A stretch of DNA of 42,337 nucleotides from Pseudomonas sp. AKS31 (GTDB lineage: Bacteria > Pseudomonadota > Gammaproteobacteria > Pseudomonadales > Pseudomonadaceae): the NCBI RefSeq assembly GCF_023634765.1, contig NZ_JAMLFX010000001.1, positions 459,427 through 501,763 of the forward strand. The letters are read 5' to 3'. This document shows positions 1 to 7,713 of this stretch, piece after piece. The notes under the pieces are model-generated. The model was not told the origin of the DNA. It did no database searches and worked only from the letters and a program-made list of their open reading frames with translations. Positions within the stretch are counted from its first letter, which is position 1, and the number at the start of each line of letters is the position of its first letter. The position numbers and the translations under genes are program-made.

Positions 1-307
1 CTAACGCTCATCCTGTTGAGTGGTGAAAAGCGCAGGAGCGGCGTGGGTCGCTTTTGCTTTTCTGTGGGAGCGAGCTTGCTCGCGAAGGCGGCCTGACAGC
101 CGGCCAATTTCTCTCTGGGTGCACCCGGTTCAACTGTGGGAGCGAGCTTGCTCGCGATGGCGGCCTGACAGCCGGCCAATTTCTCTCTGGGTGCACCCGG
201 TTCAACTGTGGGAGCGAGCCTTCCAGCGAAGGTTGCCTGCAATCCGACTCAGTTCTGCCGGTTGTACACTCCACCCGCCGCTGCAGAAGCCTCCTGGGTG
301 TTTCGGC
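1..307. other. Left-edge non-coding stretch with repeats
   Basis: No credible gene lies between the left edge and the stop of the TpsB gene at 308. Open frames that cross it are built from the 72-bp repeat and have repeat-derived residues. Positions 1-62 show nothing I can name. On the minus strand an ATG at 11-9 could begin a gene running off the left edge, but it lacks a well spaced Shine-Dalgarno sequence, so I do not call it. Confidence 0.6.
63..232. repeat. Tandem 72-bp repeat of REP type (two full copies plus a partial third)
   Basis: The unit starts with TGTGGGAGCGAGCTTGCTCG at 63, again at 135, and as a shortened version at 207, so the period is exactly 72 bp. Copies 1 and 2 differ by one base (CGCGAAGG versus CGCGATGG). 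Copy 3 keeps TGTGGGAGCGAGC and then diverges to CTTCCAGCGAAGG. Each unit contains its own small dyads (GAGC-GCTC, GCCGGCC-type and GGGTGCACCC). The core matches the GTGGGAGCGAGC class of intergenic repeats common in fluorescent pseudomonads. Near identity suggests recent tandem duplication. Confidence 0.9.
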
Positions 308-1978
308 TTACAACTGATAACTGAAACTGATGCTGTAACGCGTCCGGCGATTAAACGTGTCCAGCGCTTCGTCCGACATCGCCTTCGCCGCTTCCAGCGA
401 AATGTTGTAGTACTTGGCATCACCAAACCGCAACCCGACCGCCGCCGATGACAGATTGTTGGCCTTTACCGGCAGTTCATTGAACCAGCTGCGCGAGCGA
501 TCGAGCACGACATAGGGTTGCAGGATGCGTACCCAATTGCCGTCGCGGTTGAAGCTGTAGTTGACCTCGTAGGCCACGCCCCAGCCTTTGTCGCCGGATG
601 CTTGATCGTCGGGATAACCACGACCGAAGTTCTGCCCGCCGAACACCGCGCGCTCGCTGTCGGGCAGGCTGTCGTCGCTCCAGTACAACGCGGCCGACAG
701 AACCCCTTGCCAATTATCGAAGAACTTGTCGCTCTGCACGCCGGACACGCGCAGGCGGAAGAAGTCGAGGTCGATGGCGTTGTTATTGCTTTTCGCGCCC
801 ATGCTGTCGAGGCCCTGGTACACGCCGCCGCTGAGGATCCGCAGTTGGCGCGCATCGGCCTTGCGCCAGTCACTTTCGAAGGCGAGGGCGCGGATGTCGG
901 TGCGTTCTTCGACACTCAGCGGGAAGCCGACCACCTTGTAGCGGGTCTTGTCGTTGACCGCGTAAAGCCTTGAACCGGCCGTCAGCAGTTCGTTGGAGGC
1001 GGCAATCAGCGGCAAGGTGAAACCGATCGAGTAGCGGTCGTTTTCGCGGTGCGGTTTGAGTTGCAGGCCATTGTCGAGCAGGACATTGGTGCCGGGGTCT
1101 GCGCGGTAGCGTGAAGCCGACAGCGCCAGTTGTGCGCCTTCGTCATTGATGAACTGGTTGTAGTCGAGGCGGTAGTAATGCTCGTGATCGTCACCCGGCG
1201 GAAAGAGGCCGCTGAGGGTCAGTTGCTCACCCATCGCGGTTTGCGAATTGCTGCTGACGCCGAGTAGGGCCTGGGTGCCGTTGCGGTTGTCTTCGGTGGT
1301 GCTCAGCGTACTGGTGAAGGGTTTGCGACTGGCCTGGGCGACCAGGGTGGTGGCGCCGTCGGTGGTGCCGGGCGGTGGCACCTGGGCCTGGATCGTCACG
1401 CCGGGGATGCGCGTCATCAGTGTGGTGTAGCGCTCGAAGGTTTTGCGGGTCAGCGGCCGTTCGGCCTGGATCTTCGCCGCCAGTTTGTCGAGCAAGGCTC
1501 TGACCCGACCGACATCGCCCTGGATCTGGATATCGCGCACGTAACCTTCCACCAGCACCACGCGCGCGACGCCGTCATTGAAATTTTGCTGCGGCAAGAA
1601 CGCGTAGGACAGCAAATAGCCGTCCTGCTGATAGCGCCGGGTGATGTTGCGCGTGGCTTCGATCAGCTCGGCGAGCGTGGCTTGCCGGCCGATCAGGGGC
1701 TTATAGATTTCGGCAAGTTCGTTGAGCGGGTAGAGGGTGCCGCCTTCGATCTGCACGGTTTGCAGATTGATTTTAGTGTCCATCAACAGCGGTTGCGCAG
1801 CGGCGGCACCGGCGTCCGGCACTTGCACCGGTGTGGCGCTCGGGCGATAGGCGTCGGCCGGCAGGTTCGGCACCGGCAGATTGCGGATGGTTTCGTTGCT
1901 GTTGAGAAAGCTGGGCAGGGTGTCGGCGAGGGCGGTGGAACTGAGACTGAGGAATAGCAGGGATGCCATTACGCGCAT
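308..1978 (-). CDS. ShlB/FhaC/HecB-type two-partner-secretion outer-membrane transporter (TpsB)
   Basis: Predicted 556-residue outer-membrane beta-barrel that moves a partner protein to the cell surface. The ATG at 1978 is preferred over one 12 nt upstream because GGAG lies 7 nt before it and the product then starts with a clean signal peptide (MRVMASLLFLSLSSTALA, cut before DTLPS). A linker is followed by a first POTRA-like domain (about residues 65-150, motif RRYQQDGYLLSYAFLP) and a second (about 150-215). The remainder is a 16-strand-type barrel. The lid-loop signature appears as FGRGYPDD, the counterpart of the VRGY motif of FhaC. The last residue is Leu after SFSYQ, not the usual aromatic. 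It lies downstream of, and on the same strand as, a repetitive lipoprotein that is its only candidate cargo. A terminator hairpin separates the two. Family assignment is strong; cargo identity is inference. Confidence 0.9.
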   Translation of the reverse strand: MRVMASLLFLSLSSTALADTLPSFLNSNETIRNLPVPNLPADAYRPSATPVQVPDAGAAAAQPLLMDTKINLQTVQIEGGTLYPLNELAEIYKPLIGRQATLAELIEATRNITRRYQQDGYLLSYAFLPQQNFNDGVARVVLVEGYVRDIQIQGDVGRVRALLDKLAAKIQAERPLTRKTFERYTTLMTRIPGVTIQAQVPPPGTTDGATTLVAQASRKPFTSTLSTTEDNRNGTQALLGVSSNSQTAMGEQLTLSGLFPPGDDHEHYYRLDYNQFINDEGAQLALSASRYRADPGTNVLLDNGLQLKPHRENDRYSIGFTLPLIAASNELLTAGSRLYAVNDKTRYKVVGFPLSVEERTDIRALAFESDWRKADARQLRILSGGVYQGLDSMGAKSNNNAIDLDFFRLRVSGVQSDKFFDNWQGVLSAALYWSDDSLPDSERAVFGGQNFGRGYPDDQASGDKGWGVAYEVNYSFNRDGNWVRILQPYVVLDRSRSWFNELPVKANNLSSAAVGLRFGDAKYYNISLEAAKAMSDEALDTFNRRTRYSISFSYQL

Positions 1979-2025
1979 AGGACACTCCATGGTCAGATCA
2001 CGGCACTGGGCTGAATTTTCCTAAG

Positions 2026-2059
2026 AAAAAAGGCGGAAGACTCGTGGGAATCTTCCGCC
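2026..2059 (-). terminator. Rho-independent hairpin between lipoprotein gene and TpsB gene
   Basis: On the minus strand, a perfect 9-bp stem (GGCGGAAGA / TCTTCCGCC) with a 10-nt loop is followed directly by six T residues. It sits 54 nt past the lipoprotein stop and 48 nt before the TpsB start. It should end most transcripts after the lipoprotein gene and let a fraction continue into the transporter gene, unless the transporter has its own promoter. Confidence 0.85.
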
Positions 2060-2112
2060 CTCAACCAAGCGTAGGCGCTGTAGGTGAGGCCGTCGAATCG
2101 GCCAGGTGCAAT

Positions 2113-3687
2113 TTAGCGTTTGTTGCCTCCCAGGGTGCCAGTCAGGCCACCGAGTACTCCGCCCAGACCGCCACCTGTGGTACCCCCGCTGGTACCTCCG
2201 TTGACCAGGCCCCCGACGGCAGTGACCGTGCCGCCGACGTTGTTGACCAGGCCCCCGACTGCGGTGGTGACCGGGTTGTTGGTCGCAGCAATGGTGTTGC
2301 CGATACTGCTGACCGCACCGCCCACCTGGCCGGTGAGACCTGCGACGGGGGAGCCGATACCGGTAGCTGCGCCGACTTGTTGGGTCACGTTGGTAACAGC
2401 ACTGGTGACCGGGTTCAGGCCTGCCCCCAACGCTCCGCCAACCGTGGCCAGAGGTGAGGTGGTTGCGGTGATCGGGGTGCCCGATCCGCCAAGTACAGTG
2501 TTGAGCGAAGCGACGGTATTACCCAGGCCGACAGCGGTAACGCCACCTGCGCTGACCACGCCATTGGTATTACCGGCATTCAGGCCAGCGCCGACGTTGA
2601 CCACCGCGCCGCCGACCGTTTGCAGCAGGCCAGTACCACCGAGGCCGCCGCCCAAACCACCACCCACTCCACCAGTACCCGAACCAGTGCCGTTGGACAC
2701 CAGACCACCAGCCTTGCCGACCGCGGTACCGGTATTGCTCAACGCGCCGCCGAGTGTATTGGTCAAGGCGTTGCCGTTACCCGCATCGGTGACCTTGCCA
2801 CCCAGGGTGTTCACTGCGCCGCCGACTTGCGCAACCACGCCTTTGAGTGGATCGCCAAGACCTGTGGTCGCGCCGAGTTTGTCGGTGGTGCTTTCGACCA
2901 TCGCGATCACCGGCACCAGGCTACCGCCGAGTTTGTTCGTCAGTTGGCTGGTTGGGCCGCTGGTCAATGTGGTGTCGAGGGTATTGCCGAGCATGGTGAC
3001 TTTTTCACCGACGCCATCGAGCAGCGGCGCGACTTTGGTCACCACACCGCCCACCACCGGAACGCTGCCAGTCGCAGTGGACAGCTTGGCGCTGAGGTCG
3101 GAGACGCCGTTGCCGACATCCGTCACTACACCGCCAACTGAAGCCACGGTGGTGGTCAGGCCGTTAGGATCGGTGGCCAGTTTGCCAACGCCATTGGCGA
3201 CGCCGTCACCCAAGGTGCTGACGACATTGCCAGCGGTGTTGGCCGCGCTCTGCACTACGCCACCGACGACAGGTACGGTGCTCAGAGAGTCGCCGATCTG
3301 GCCCACGCCATCGCCGACACCCGCGACGGTATTACCGACATCCTGCACCAGCGTGGTGGTCACCAGGGGAGTAGGGGTTGGATTGGTCGGATTGGTAGGA
3401 TCCGTTGGGTCTGTCGGGTTGGTTGGATTGGTCGGATCGGTGCCACCTGTACCACCGGTTCCGCCAGTACCACCTGTGTTACCGGTGCCGCCAGTGCCCG
3501 CTGTATCACCGCTGCCACCCGTACCGCCAGTACCCGAGGTGCCGCCAGTGCCTGCAGTACCGTCCGCCGAAGAACTGCCGGAACTGCTTTTATGACCGCC
3601 ACCACCGCTGCTGCAGCCGGTGAGGCCAAGGGAGAGAATCAATGCCAGAGCGATTGCCGATTTGCACCACATGCCTTGAGTTTTCAT
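2113..3687 (-). CDS. Repetitive Gly/Val/Thr-rich surface lipoprotein, putative TpsB cargo
   Basis: 524 residues from the ATG at 3687, chosen because AAGGAATC precedes it and a lipoprotein signal peptide follows: basic start, hydrophobic stretch, lipobox L-T-G-C with Cys25. Next come a Gly/Ser segment, a stalk of GTG/GGT triplets (about residues 45-85) and a run of PT(N/D)PT repeats (about 85-110). The remaining 400 residues are very rich in Val, Gly, Asn and Thr, with recurring VGGAV..xG..L motifs. Residues 273-352 and 440-519 are two diverged copies of one roughly 80-residue block that starts (A/T)TG(L/I)G(D/S)P. Apart from Cys8 in the signal peptide and the lipobox Cys25 there are no cysteines, and there are almost no aromatic residues. 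I recall similar pseudomonad proteins named as collagen-like repeat proteins beside ShlB-type transporters, but no true Gly-X-Y collagen tract is visible. No TPS secretion domain is recognisable. The role is probably adhesive or matrix-related, which is inference. Confidence 0.75.
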   Translation of the reverse strand: MKTQGMWCKSAIALALILSLGLTGCSSGGGGHKSSSGSSSADGTAGTGGTSGTGGTGGSGDTAGTGGTGNTGGTGGTGGTGGTDPTNPTNPTDPTDPTNPTNPTPTPLVTTTLVQDVGNTVAGVGDGVGQIGDSLSTVPVVGGVVQSAANTAGNVVSTLGDGVANGVGKLATDPNGLTTTVASVGGVVTDVGNGVSDLSAKLSTATGSVPVVGGVVTKVAPLLDGVGEKVTMLGNTLDTTLTSGPTSQLTNKLGGSLVPVIAMVESTTDKLGATTGLGDPLKGVVAQVGGAVNTLGGKVTDAGNGNALTNTLGGALSNTGTAVGKAGGLVSNGTGSGTGGVGGGLGGGLGGTGLLQTVGGAVVNVGAGLNAGNTNGVVSAGGVTAVGLGNTVASLNTVLGGSGTPITATTSPLATVGGALGAGLNPVTSAVTNVTQQVGAATGIGSPVAGLTGQVGGAVSSIGNTIAATNNPVTTAVGGLVNNVGGTVTAVGGLVNGGTSGGTTGGGLGGVLGGLTGTLGGNKR

Positions 3688-3815
3688 GATTGAGATTCCT
3701 TGCACCTGTCACAACGTTCGTTGTCTTCGATGGCTCGCCGATCTGTCGTCGGTGATGCCTTCGCCCGTTGTGCTCAATCTCAGTCCAGGGGCCGGTTTCA
3801 GACCATTCTCAAGTT

Positions 3816-3868
3816 GGTATTAACGCCTTTATATATAAGGTGAAGTTCAGCGCCTAAGGACTAATACC
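3816..3868. promoter_or_regulatory. Inverted repeat upstream of the lipoprotein gene
   Basis: GGTATTA at 3816-3822 pairs with TAATACC at 3862-3868 across an AT-rich centre containing TTTATATATAAGG. The centre could supply a -10 element on either strand, and the flanks could be an operator. It lies about 130-180 bp upstream of the lipoprotein start. No regulator family can be assigned from sequence alone. Confidence 0.35.
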
Positions 3869-3884
3869 CAGGATATAGCCGGAC

Positions 3885-3920
3885 AAAAAAAGGCCTTGAT
3901 AATCAAGGCCCTGGTTTTTT
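3885..3920 (-). terminator. Terminator after the fabG-maoC operon (bidirectional shape)
   Basis: GGCCTTGAT and ATCAAGGCC form a near-perfect palindrome at 3892-3910. On the minus strand it is followed by seven T residues, placing it 67 nt after the maoC stop. On the plus strand CTGG and six T residues follow, so it could work in both directions. It isolates the lipoprotein promoter from the upstream operon. Confidence 0.85.
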
Positions 3921-3986
3921 CAGTGGAGGGGGGAAGGACGGCGAACACTTAAGTTATATACACACAATTAATGGTGTCCCGAGTGC

Positions 3987-4841
3987 TCAGGCAATCGGTT
4001 GCCACTGCCCGACCATGTGTTCCAGATCTTGCGCACCGATCAGCCGCAACTCACCACTGGACCCTGCGGCGCTCGCCAGTAAGGTCACCTCACTGGGCAA
4101 ACGCACCGGTTTGCGAAAGTGCACGGCGATCTCGAGGTTGGCCTTGGGCAAGTGATCGCTGAGGGCTGCGAGGGTCCGCGCCTTGTTCCACAAGCCATGG
4201 GCAATGGCGGTTGGAAAACCGAACAACCTGGCGCTGGCCGCACTCAGGTGAATCGGGTTGTAGTCTCCGGACACTTTGGCGTACTGCCGGCCGATATCGG
4301 CCGAGGCTTTCCAGCGCGCCACCTCCACCAGCGATTGCGAAGGCTCCCAGGTCTGCTCGACCGGCTCGCCCTCAAGCTTCACGCCGCGACAGAGCATCTG
4401 GCTTTCGGCTTCCCACAACGGCCCGAGCTGATCATCCAGCGTGGTCAGCAGATCGAATGTTGCGCCTTTGGGATGCGCTTGCAGATTGGTCACGCGTACG
4501 CTCACCTGCGCCCGAGCGATCCCGCCCATCGGGCGCAACACGCGAATGCGGTTGCTCAAATGAATCAATCCCAACAGCGGGAACGGAAATTCTCTGGCGG
4601 TGAGTAGCTGCATCTGCAGAGCGAAGGCGAGGATATGCGGATACGTCGGTGGCAGCAGACCGTCATCGGCGAACCCACAGACCTTGCGGTAGTCCGCCAA
4701 TTGTTTGCCATCGACATCGACCCAACAGCGCAAGCCGCTGTCGGGCAACCGGGTGCCGGTGATTTTGCGTCGCGTCGCCGCCCGTGCGTACAGCCCGGGC
4801 AGGCTCGGTTCGCGATCCAGCGTATGCCATTCGATGCTCAT
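3987..4841 (-). CDS. MaoC-family (R)-hydratase, HtdX-like
   Basis: 284-residue double hot-dog protein predicted to hydrate or dehydrate 2-enoyl/3-hydroxyacyl thioesters. The C-terminal hot-dog carries the hydratase-2 motif YAKVSGDYNPIHLS, with catalytic Asp193 and His198, followed by GFPTAIAHGLW. The N-terminal half (to about residue 150) is the degenerate hot-dog typical of HtdX-type enzymes. The ATG at 4841 lies 2 nt after the stop of the upstream reductase gene, so the two are almost certainly co-translated; a longer frame inside fabG is not needed. Order and size match Mycobacterium HtdX, which sits next to FabG4. The acyl substrate cannot be told from sequence. Confidence 0.88.
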   Translation of the reverse strand: MSIEWHTLDREPSLPGLYARAATRRKITGTRLPDSGLRCWVDVDGKQLADYRKVCGFADDGLLPPTYPHILAFALQMQLLTAREFPFPLLGLIHLSNRIRVLRPMGGIARAQVSVRVTNLQAHPKGATFDLLTTLDDQLGPLWEAESQMLCRGVKLEGEPVEQTWEPSQSLVEVARWKASADIGRQYAKVSGDYNPIHLSAASARLFGFPTAIAHGLWNKARTLAALSDHLPKANLEIAVHFRKPVRLPSEVTLLASAAGSSGELRLIGAQDLEHMVGQWQPIA

Positions 4842-4843
4842 GC

Positions 4844-6196
4844 CTAAGCCCCCAGAACACTTTGTCCACAGACCCGCAGCGCCTGCCCGGTGAACGCGCC
4901 GGTGCCCGGTTGCGCCAGCCACGCGACCGCTTCGGCGACGTCTTGCGGTAAACCGCCCTGACCGAGCGAACTCATGCGTCGCCCGGCCTCGCGCAGGCCG
5001 AACGGAATGTGTGCCGTCATTTGCGTCTCGATAAAGCCGGGCGCGACGGCGTTGATGCTGATGCCGCGTTCCAGCAACGTCGGCGCCCAGGCTTGCGCCA
5101 GACCAATCAGCCCTGCCTTGCTCGCGGCGTAGTTGGTTTGCCCGCGATTACCGGCAATGCCGCTGATCGAGGCCAGCAGAATCACCCGCGCGTTGTCGTG
5201 CAACGTGCCGCTGTCGAGCAGTGCCTGGGTCAGCACTTGCGGCGCGTTGAGGTTGACCGCCAGCACCGCGTCCCAGAATTCCGGGGTCATGTTGGCCAGG
5301 GTTTTGTCGCGGGTGATGCCGGCGTTGTGCACCAGGATATCGAGGCCGTCGGGCAGTTGTTCGATCAGTTGCGTGGTGGCGTCGGCGGCACAGATATCCA
5401 GAGTGATCGCGCGCCCACCGAGGCGGGCGGCGAGGGCTTCCAGATCGGTCTTCGCCGGCGGCACGTCGAGCAGGATCACCTCGGCGCCATCGCGAGCGAG
5501 GGTTTCGGCAATGGATGCGCCGATACCGCGAGCAGCGCCGGTGACCAGCGCCTTGCGCCCGGCCAGCGGCCGTGTCCAGTCAGTGACTGGCGTGGCACAA
5601 GCCGTCAGGCGAATCACCTGGCCGGACACGAACGCGCTTTTCGGCGAGAGGAAAAACCGCAGCGGGCCTTCCAGTTGATCTTCGGCGCCTTCACCGACGT
5701 AGATCAGTTGCAGCGTGCCGCCGCTGCGCAGCTCTTTGGCCAGCGAACGGGAAAACCCCTCCAGCGCTCGTTGCGCACTGGCGGCAAACGGATCACCGAG
5801 GGTTTCCGGGGCACGGCCAAGAATCACCAGATGGGCGCTGTGCTCAAGGTTCTTCATCAATGGCTGGAAGAATTCGCGCAGCTGTTTGAGCTGGTCGGTG
5901 TGCAGCAATTCGCTGGCGTCGAACACCACGGCTTTGAGTTTCGGGCCGTGGCCGGGAATCCATTCGGTGGCGCTCGCCGGTTGCTCGCCGTAGCGGTAGA
6001 TGCCGTCGGTCAAACGGTTGGCGAATGCACTAATGCGTTCGGCCAGCGGCCCGCCGCCGATCAGCAGTGCCCCTTCCACCGGCCGCAGGCGCCCGGCCTG
6101 CCAGCGTTCCAGTCGCACCGGCGACGGCAGGCCCAGCGCCCCGACCAGCCGATGGCCGAGGGACGAGTTGGCGAAGTCGATATAGCGGTCAGACAT
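4844..6196 (-). CDS. Long-form 3-oxoacyl thioester reductase (FabG4-like SDR)
   Basis: 450 residues, nearly twice a normal FabG, as in the high-molecular-weight FabG group. Residues 1-205 form an N-terminal domain resembling a degenerate Rossmann/flavodoxin-like fold. Residues 210-450 are a complete SDR: cofactor motif TGAARGIG (219-226), NAG at 291-293, Asn315, catalytic Ser343, Tyr356 and Lys360 (YAASK). It should reduce 3-oxoacyl-CoA or -ACP to the 3-hydroxy form. Asp244 at the end of the second strand (LLDVPP) favours NADH over NADPH, as reported for FabG4, but this is inference. GGAGAG precedes the start. First gene of a minus-strand operon with maoC and divergent from the thiolase gene across 239 bp containing a repeat pair. 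Confidence 0.9.
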   Translation of the reverse strand: MSDRYIDFANSSLGHRLVGALGLPSPVRLERWQAGRLRPVEGALLIGGGPLAERISAFANRLTDGIYRYGEQPASATEWIPGHGPKLKAVVFDASELLHTDQLKQLREFFQPLMKNLEHSAHLVILGRAPETLGDPFAASAQRALEGFSRSLAKELRSGGTLQLIYVGEGAEDQLEGPLRFFLSPKSAFVSGQVIRLTACATPVTDWTRPLAGRKALVTGAARGIGASIAETLARDGAEVILLDVPPAKTDLEALAARLGGRAITLDICAADATTQLIEQLPDGLDILVHNAGITRDKTLANMTPEFWDAVLAVNLNAPQVLTQALLDSGTLHDNARVILLASISGIAGNRGQTNYAASKAGLIGLAQAWAPTLLERGISINAVAPGFIETQMTAHIPFGLREAGRRMSSLGQGGLPQDVAEAVAWLAQPGTGAFTGQALRVCGQSVLGA

Positions 6197-6302
6197 GGAA
6201 CGCTCTCCAGAAGTTGGGGTTCAAAGTGTGGACTACCGATGGCAATCAATCGTTCGATCCACGCAATAAGGCCTACGCTAGAACAGCAGAGTAGACCACT
6301 GA

Positions 6303-6398
6303 CCCTGTGGGAGGTGGCTTGCCGGCGATAGCGGAGTGTCAGCCACTGAAGAGGTTGGATGTGCCGGCCCCATCGCTGGCAAGCCAGCTCCCACAGGA
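6303..6398. repeat. REP-type inverted pair (class CTGTGGGAGCTGGCTTGCCAGCGAT)
   Basis: CTGTGGGAGGTGGCTTGCCG at 6305 faces its inverted partner ATCGCTGGCAAGCCAGCTCC, which ends at 6396; the arms are separated by about 40 bp. It lies between divergent genes, so it is not a transcription terminator for either. The left arm has more mismatches than the right. Confidence 0.85.
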
Positions 6399-6435
6399 TT
6401 CTCTGTGAATCCAGATATTCAACAAGGAGTTATTC

Positions 6436-7713
6436 ATGAGTCAGCTGCGCCGCGTCGCGATCATTGGCGGTAACCGTATCCCTTTCGCCCGTTCCAACGG
6501 GCCGTACGCCACGGCCAGCAATCAGGCGATGCTCACCGCCGCCCTCGAAGGCCTGATCGAACGCTACAACCTGCACGGCCAGCGCATTGGCGAAGTGGTG
6601 GCGGGCGCGGTGCTGAAATTGTCACGAGATATGAGCCTGACCCGCGAATGCGTGCTCGGCTCGCGTCTGTCGCCGGCCACGCCCGCCTATGACATTCAGC
6701 AAGCCTGCGGCACCGGACTGGAAGCGGCGATCCTGGTGGCGAACAAGATTGCCCTCGGCCAGATCGAGAGCGGCATTGCTGGTGGCGTCGACACCACGTC
6801 AGACGCGCCGATCGGTGTCAGCGAAGGCCTGCGCAAAATTCTCCTGCAAGCCAACCGCGCCAAGACCACTGGAGACAAGTTGAAAACCTTTCTGCAGTTA
6901 CGGCCGCAACACTTGATCCCGGAATTTCCACGCAATGGCGAACCACGCACCGGCCTGTCGATGGGCCAGCACTGCGAGCTGATGGCGCAGACCTGGCAGA
7001 TCCCGCGTGAAGATCAGGATCAACTGGCCCTCGACAGCCACCACAAACTCGCCGCGTCCTACAGCGAGGGCTGGCACAACGACTTGATGACACCGTTCCT
7101 TGGCCTGACCCGCGACAACAACCTGCGCCCGGAACTGACCCTGGAAAAACTCGCGACGCTGAAACCGGCCTTTGAAAAAAGCGCGAAAGGCACGCTGACG
7201 GCGGGCAACTCCACGCCGCTGACCGATGGCGCGTCTGTGGTGCTGCTCGGCAGTGAGGAGTGGGCCAAGGAACGCGGTTTGCCGATCCTCGCTTACCTGC
7301 GTGACGGCGAAGCCGCGGCGGTGGATTTCGTCAACGGCGCTGAAGGGCTGTTGATGGCGCCGGTGTACGCCGTGCCGCGATTGCTCGCACGCAACGGGCT
7401 GACCTTGCAGGACTTCGACTACTACGAAATTCACGAGGCTTTTGCCGCTCAGGTGCTGTGCACGCTGAAGGCCTGGGAAGATCCCGAATACTGCAAAACG
7501 CGCTTGGGCCTCGACGCGCCGCTGGGTTCGATCGATCGCAGCCGACTCAATGTGAAGGGCAGTTCGCTGGCGGCCGGGCATCCGTTTGCCGCCACTGGTG
7601 GGCGCATCATCGCGAACCTGGCGAAGTTGCTGGACGCTGCCGGCAAGGGCCGGGGCCTGATTTCGATCTGCGCGGCGGGCGGGCAGGGCGTCACCGCCAT
7701 CATCGAACGCTGA
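6436..7713 (+). CDS. Acetyl-CoA C-acyltransferase (thiolase, FadI/FadA2-like)
   Basis: 425-residue thiolase that condenses or cleaves acyl-CoA and acetyl-CoA. The nucleophile is Cys91 in QQACGTG. The C-terminal catalytic set is HEAFA, His381 in AAGHPFAATGG, and Cys412 in CAAGGQG. AAGGAG lies 5 nt before the ATG. It is divergent from the long-form FabG and MaoC genes. Together the three provide thiolase, 3-oxoacyl reductase and enoyl hydratase activities, lacking only an acyl-CoA dehydrogenase or enoyl reductase for a full cycle. The direction, biosynthetic or degradative, is not decided by sequence. Confidence 0.92.
   Translation: MSQLRRVAIIGGNRIPFARSNGPYATASNQAMLTAALEGLIERYNLHGQRIGEVVAGAVLKLSRDMSLTRECVLGSRLSPATPAYDIQQACGTGLEAAILVANKIALGQIESGIAGGVDTTSDAPIGVSEGLRKILLQANRAKTTGDKLKTFLQLRPQHLIPEFPRNGEPRTGLSMGQHCELMAQTWQIPREDQDQLALDSHHKLAASYSEGWHNDLMTPFLGLTRDNNLRPELTLEKLATLKPAFEKSAKGTLTAGNSTPLTDGASVVLLGSEEWAKERGLPILAYLRDGEAAAVDFVNGAEGLLMAPVYAVPRLLARNGLTLQDFDYYEIHEAFAAQVLCTLKAWEDPEYCKTRLGLDAPLGSIDRSRLNVKGSSLAAGHPFAATGGRIIANLAKLLDAAGKGRGLISICAAGGQGVTAIIER

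Noticed and set aside
63..232. Tandem repeats as a CRISPR array
   Set aside because: Units are contiguous 72-bp direct copies with identical 'spacers', and no cas gene is present.
8..451. Open frames on both strands through the left-edge repeats
   Set aside because: Their residues repeat with the 72-bp unit (for example LPQLNRVHPERNWPAVR twice), so they are translated repeat DNA.
2120..3595. 491-codon open frame opposite the lipoprotein gene
   Set aside because: Pro/Thr-rich mirror of a low-complexity GC-rich gene; no ribosome site and no signal or domain, while the minus frame has a full lipoprotein signal.
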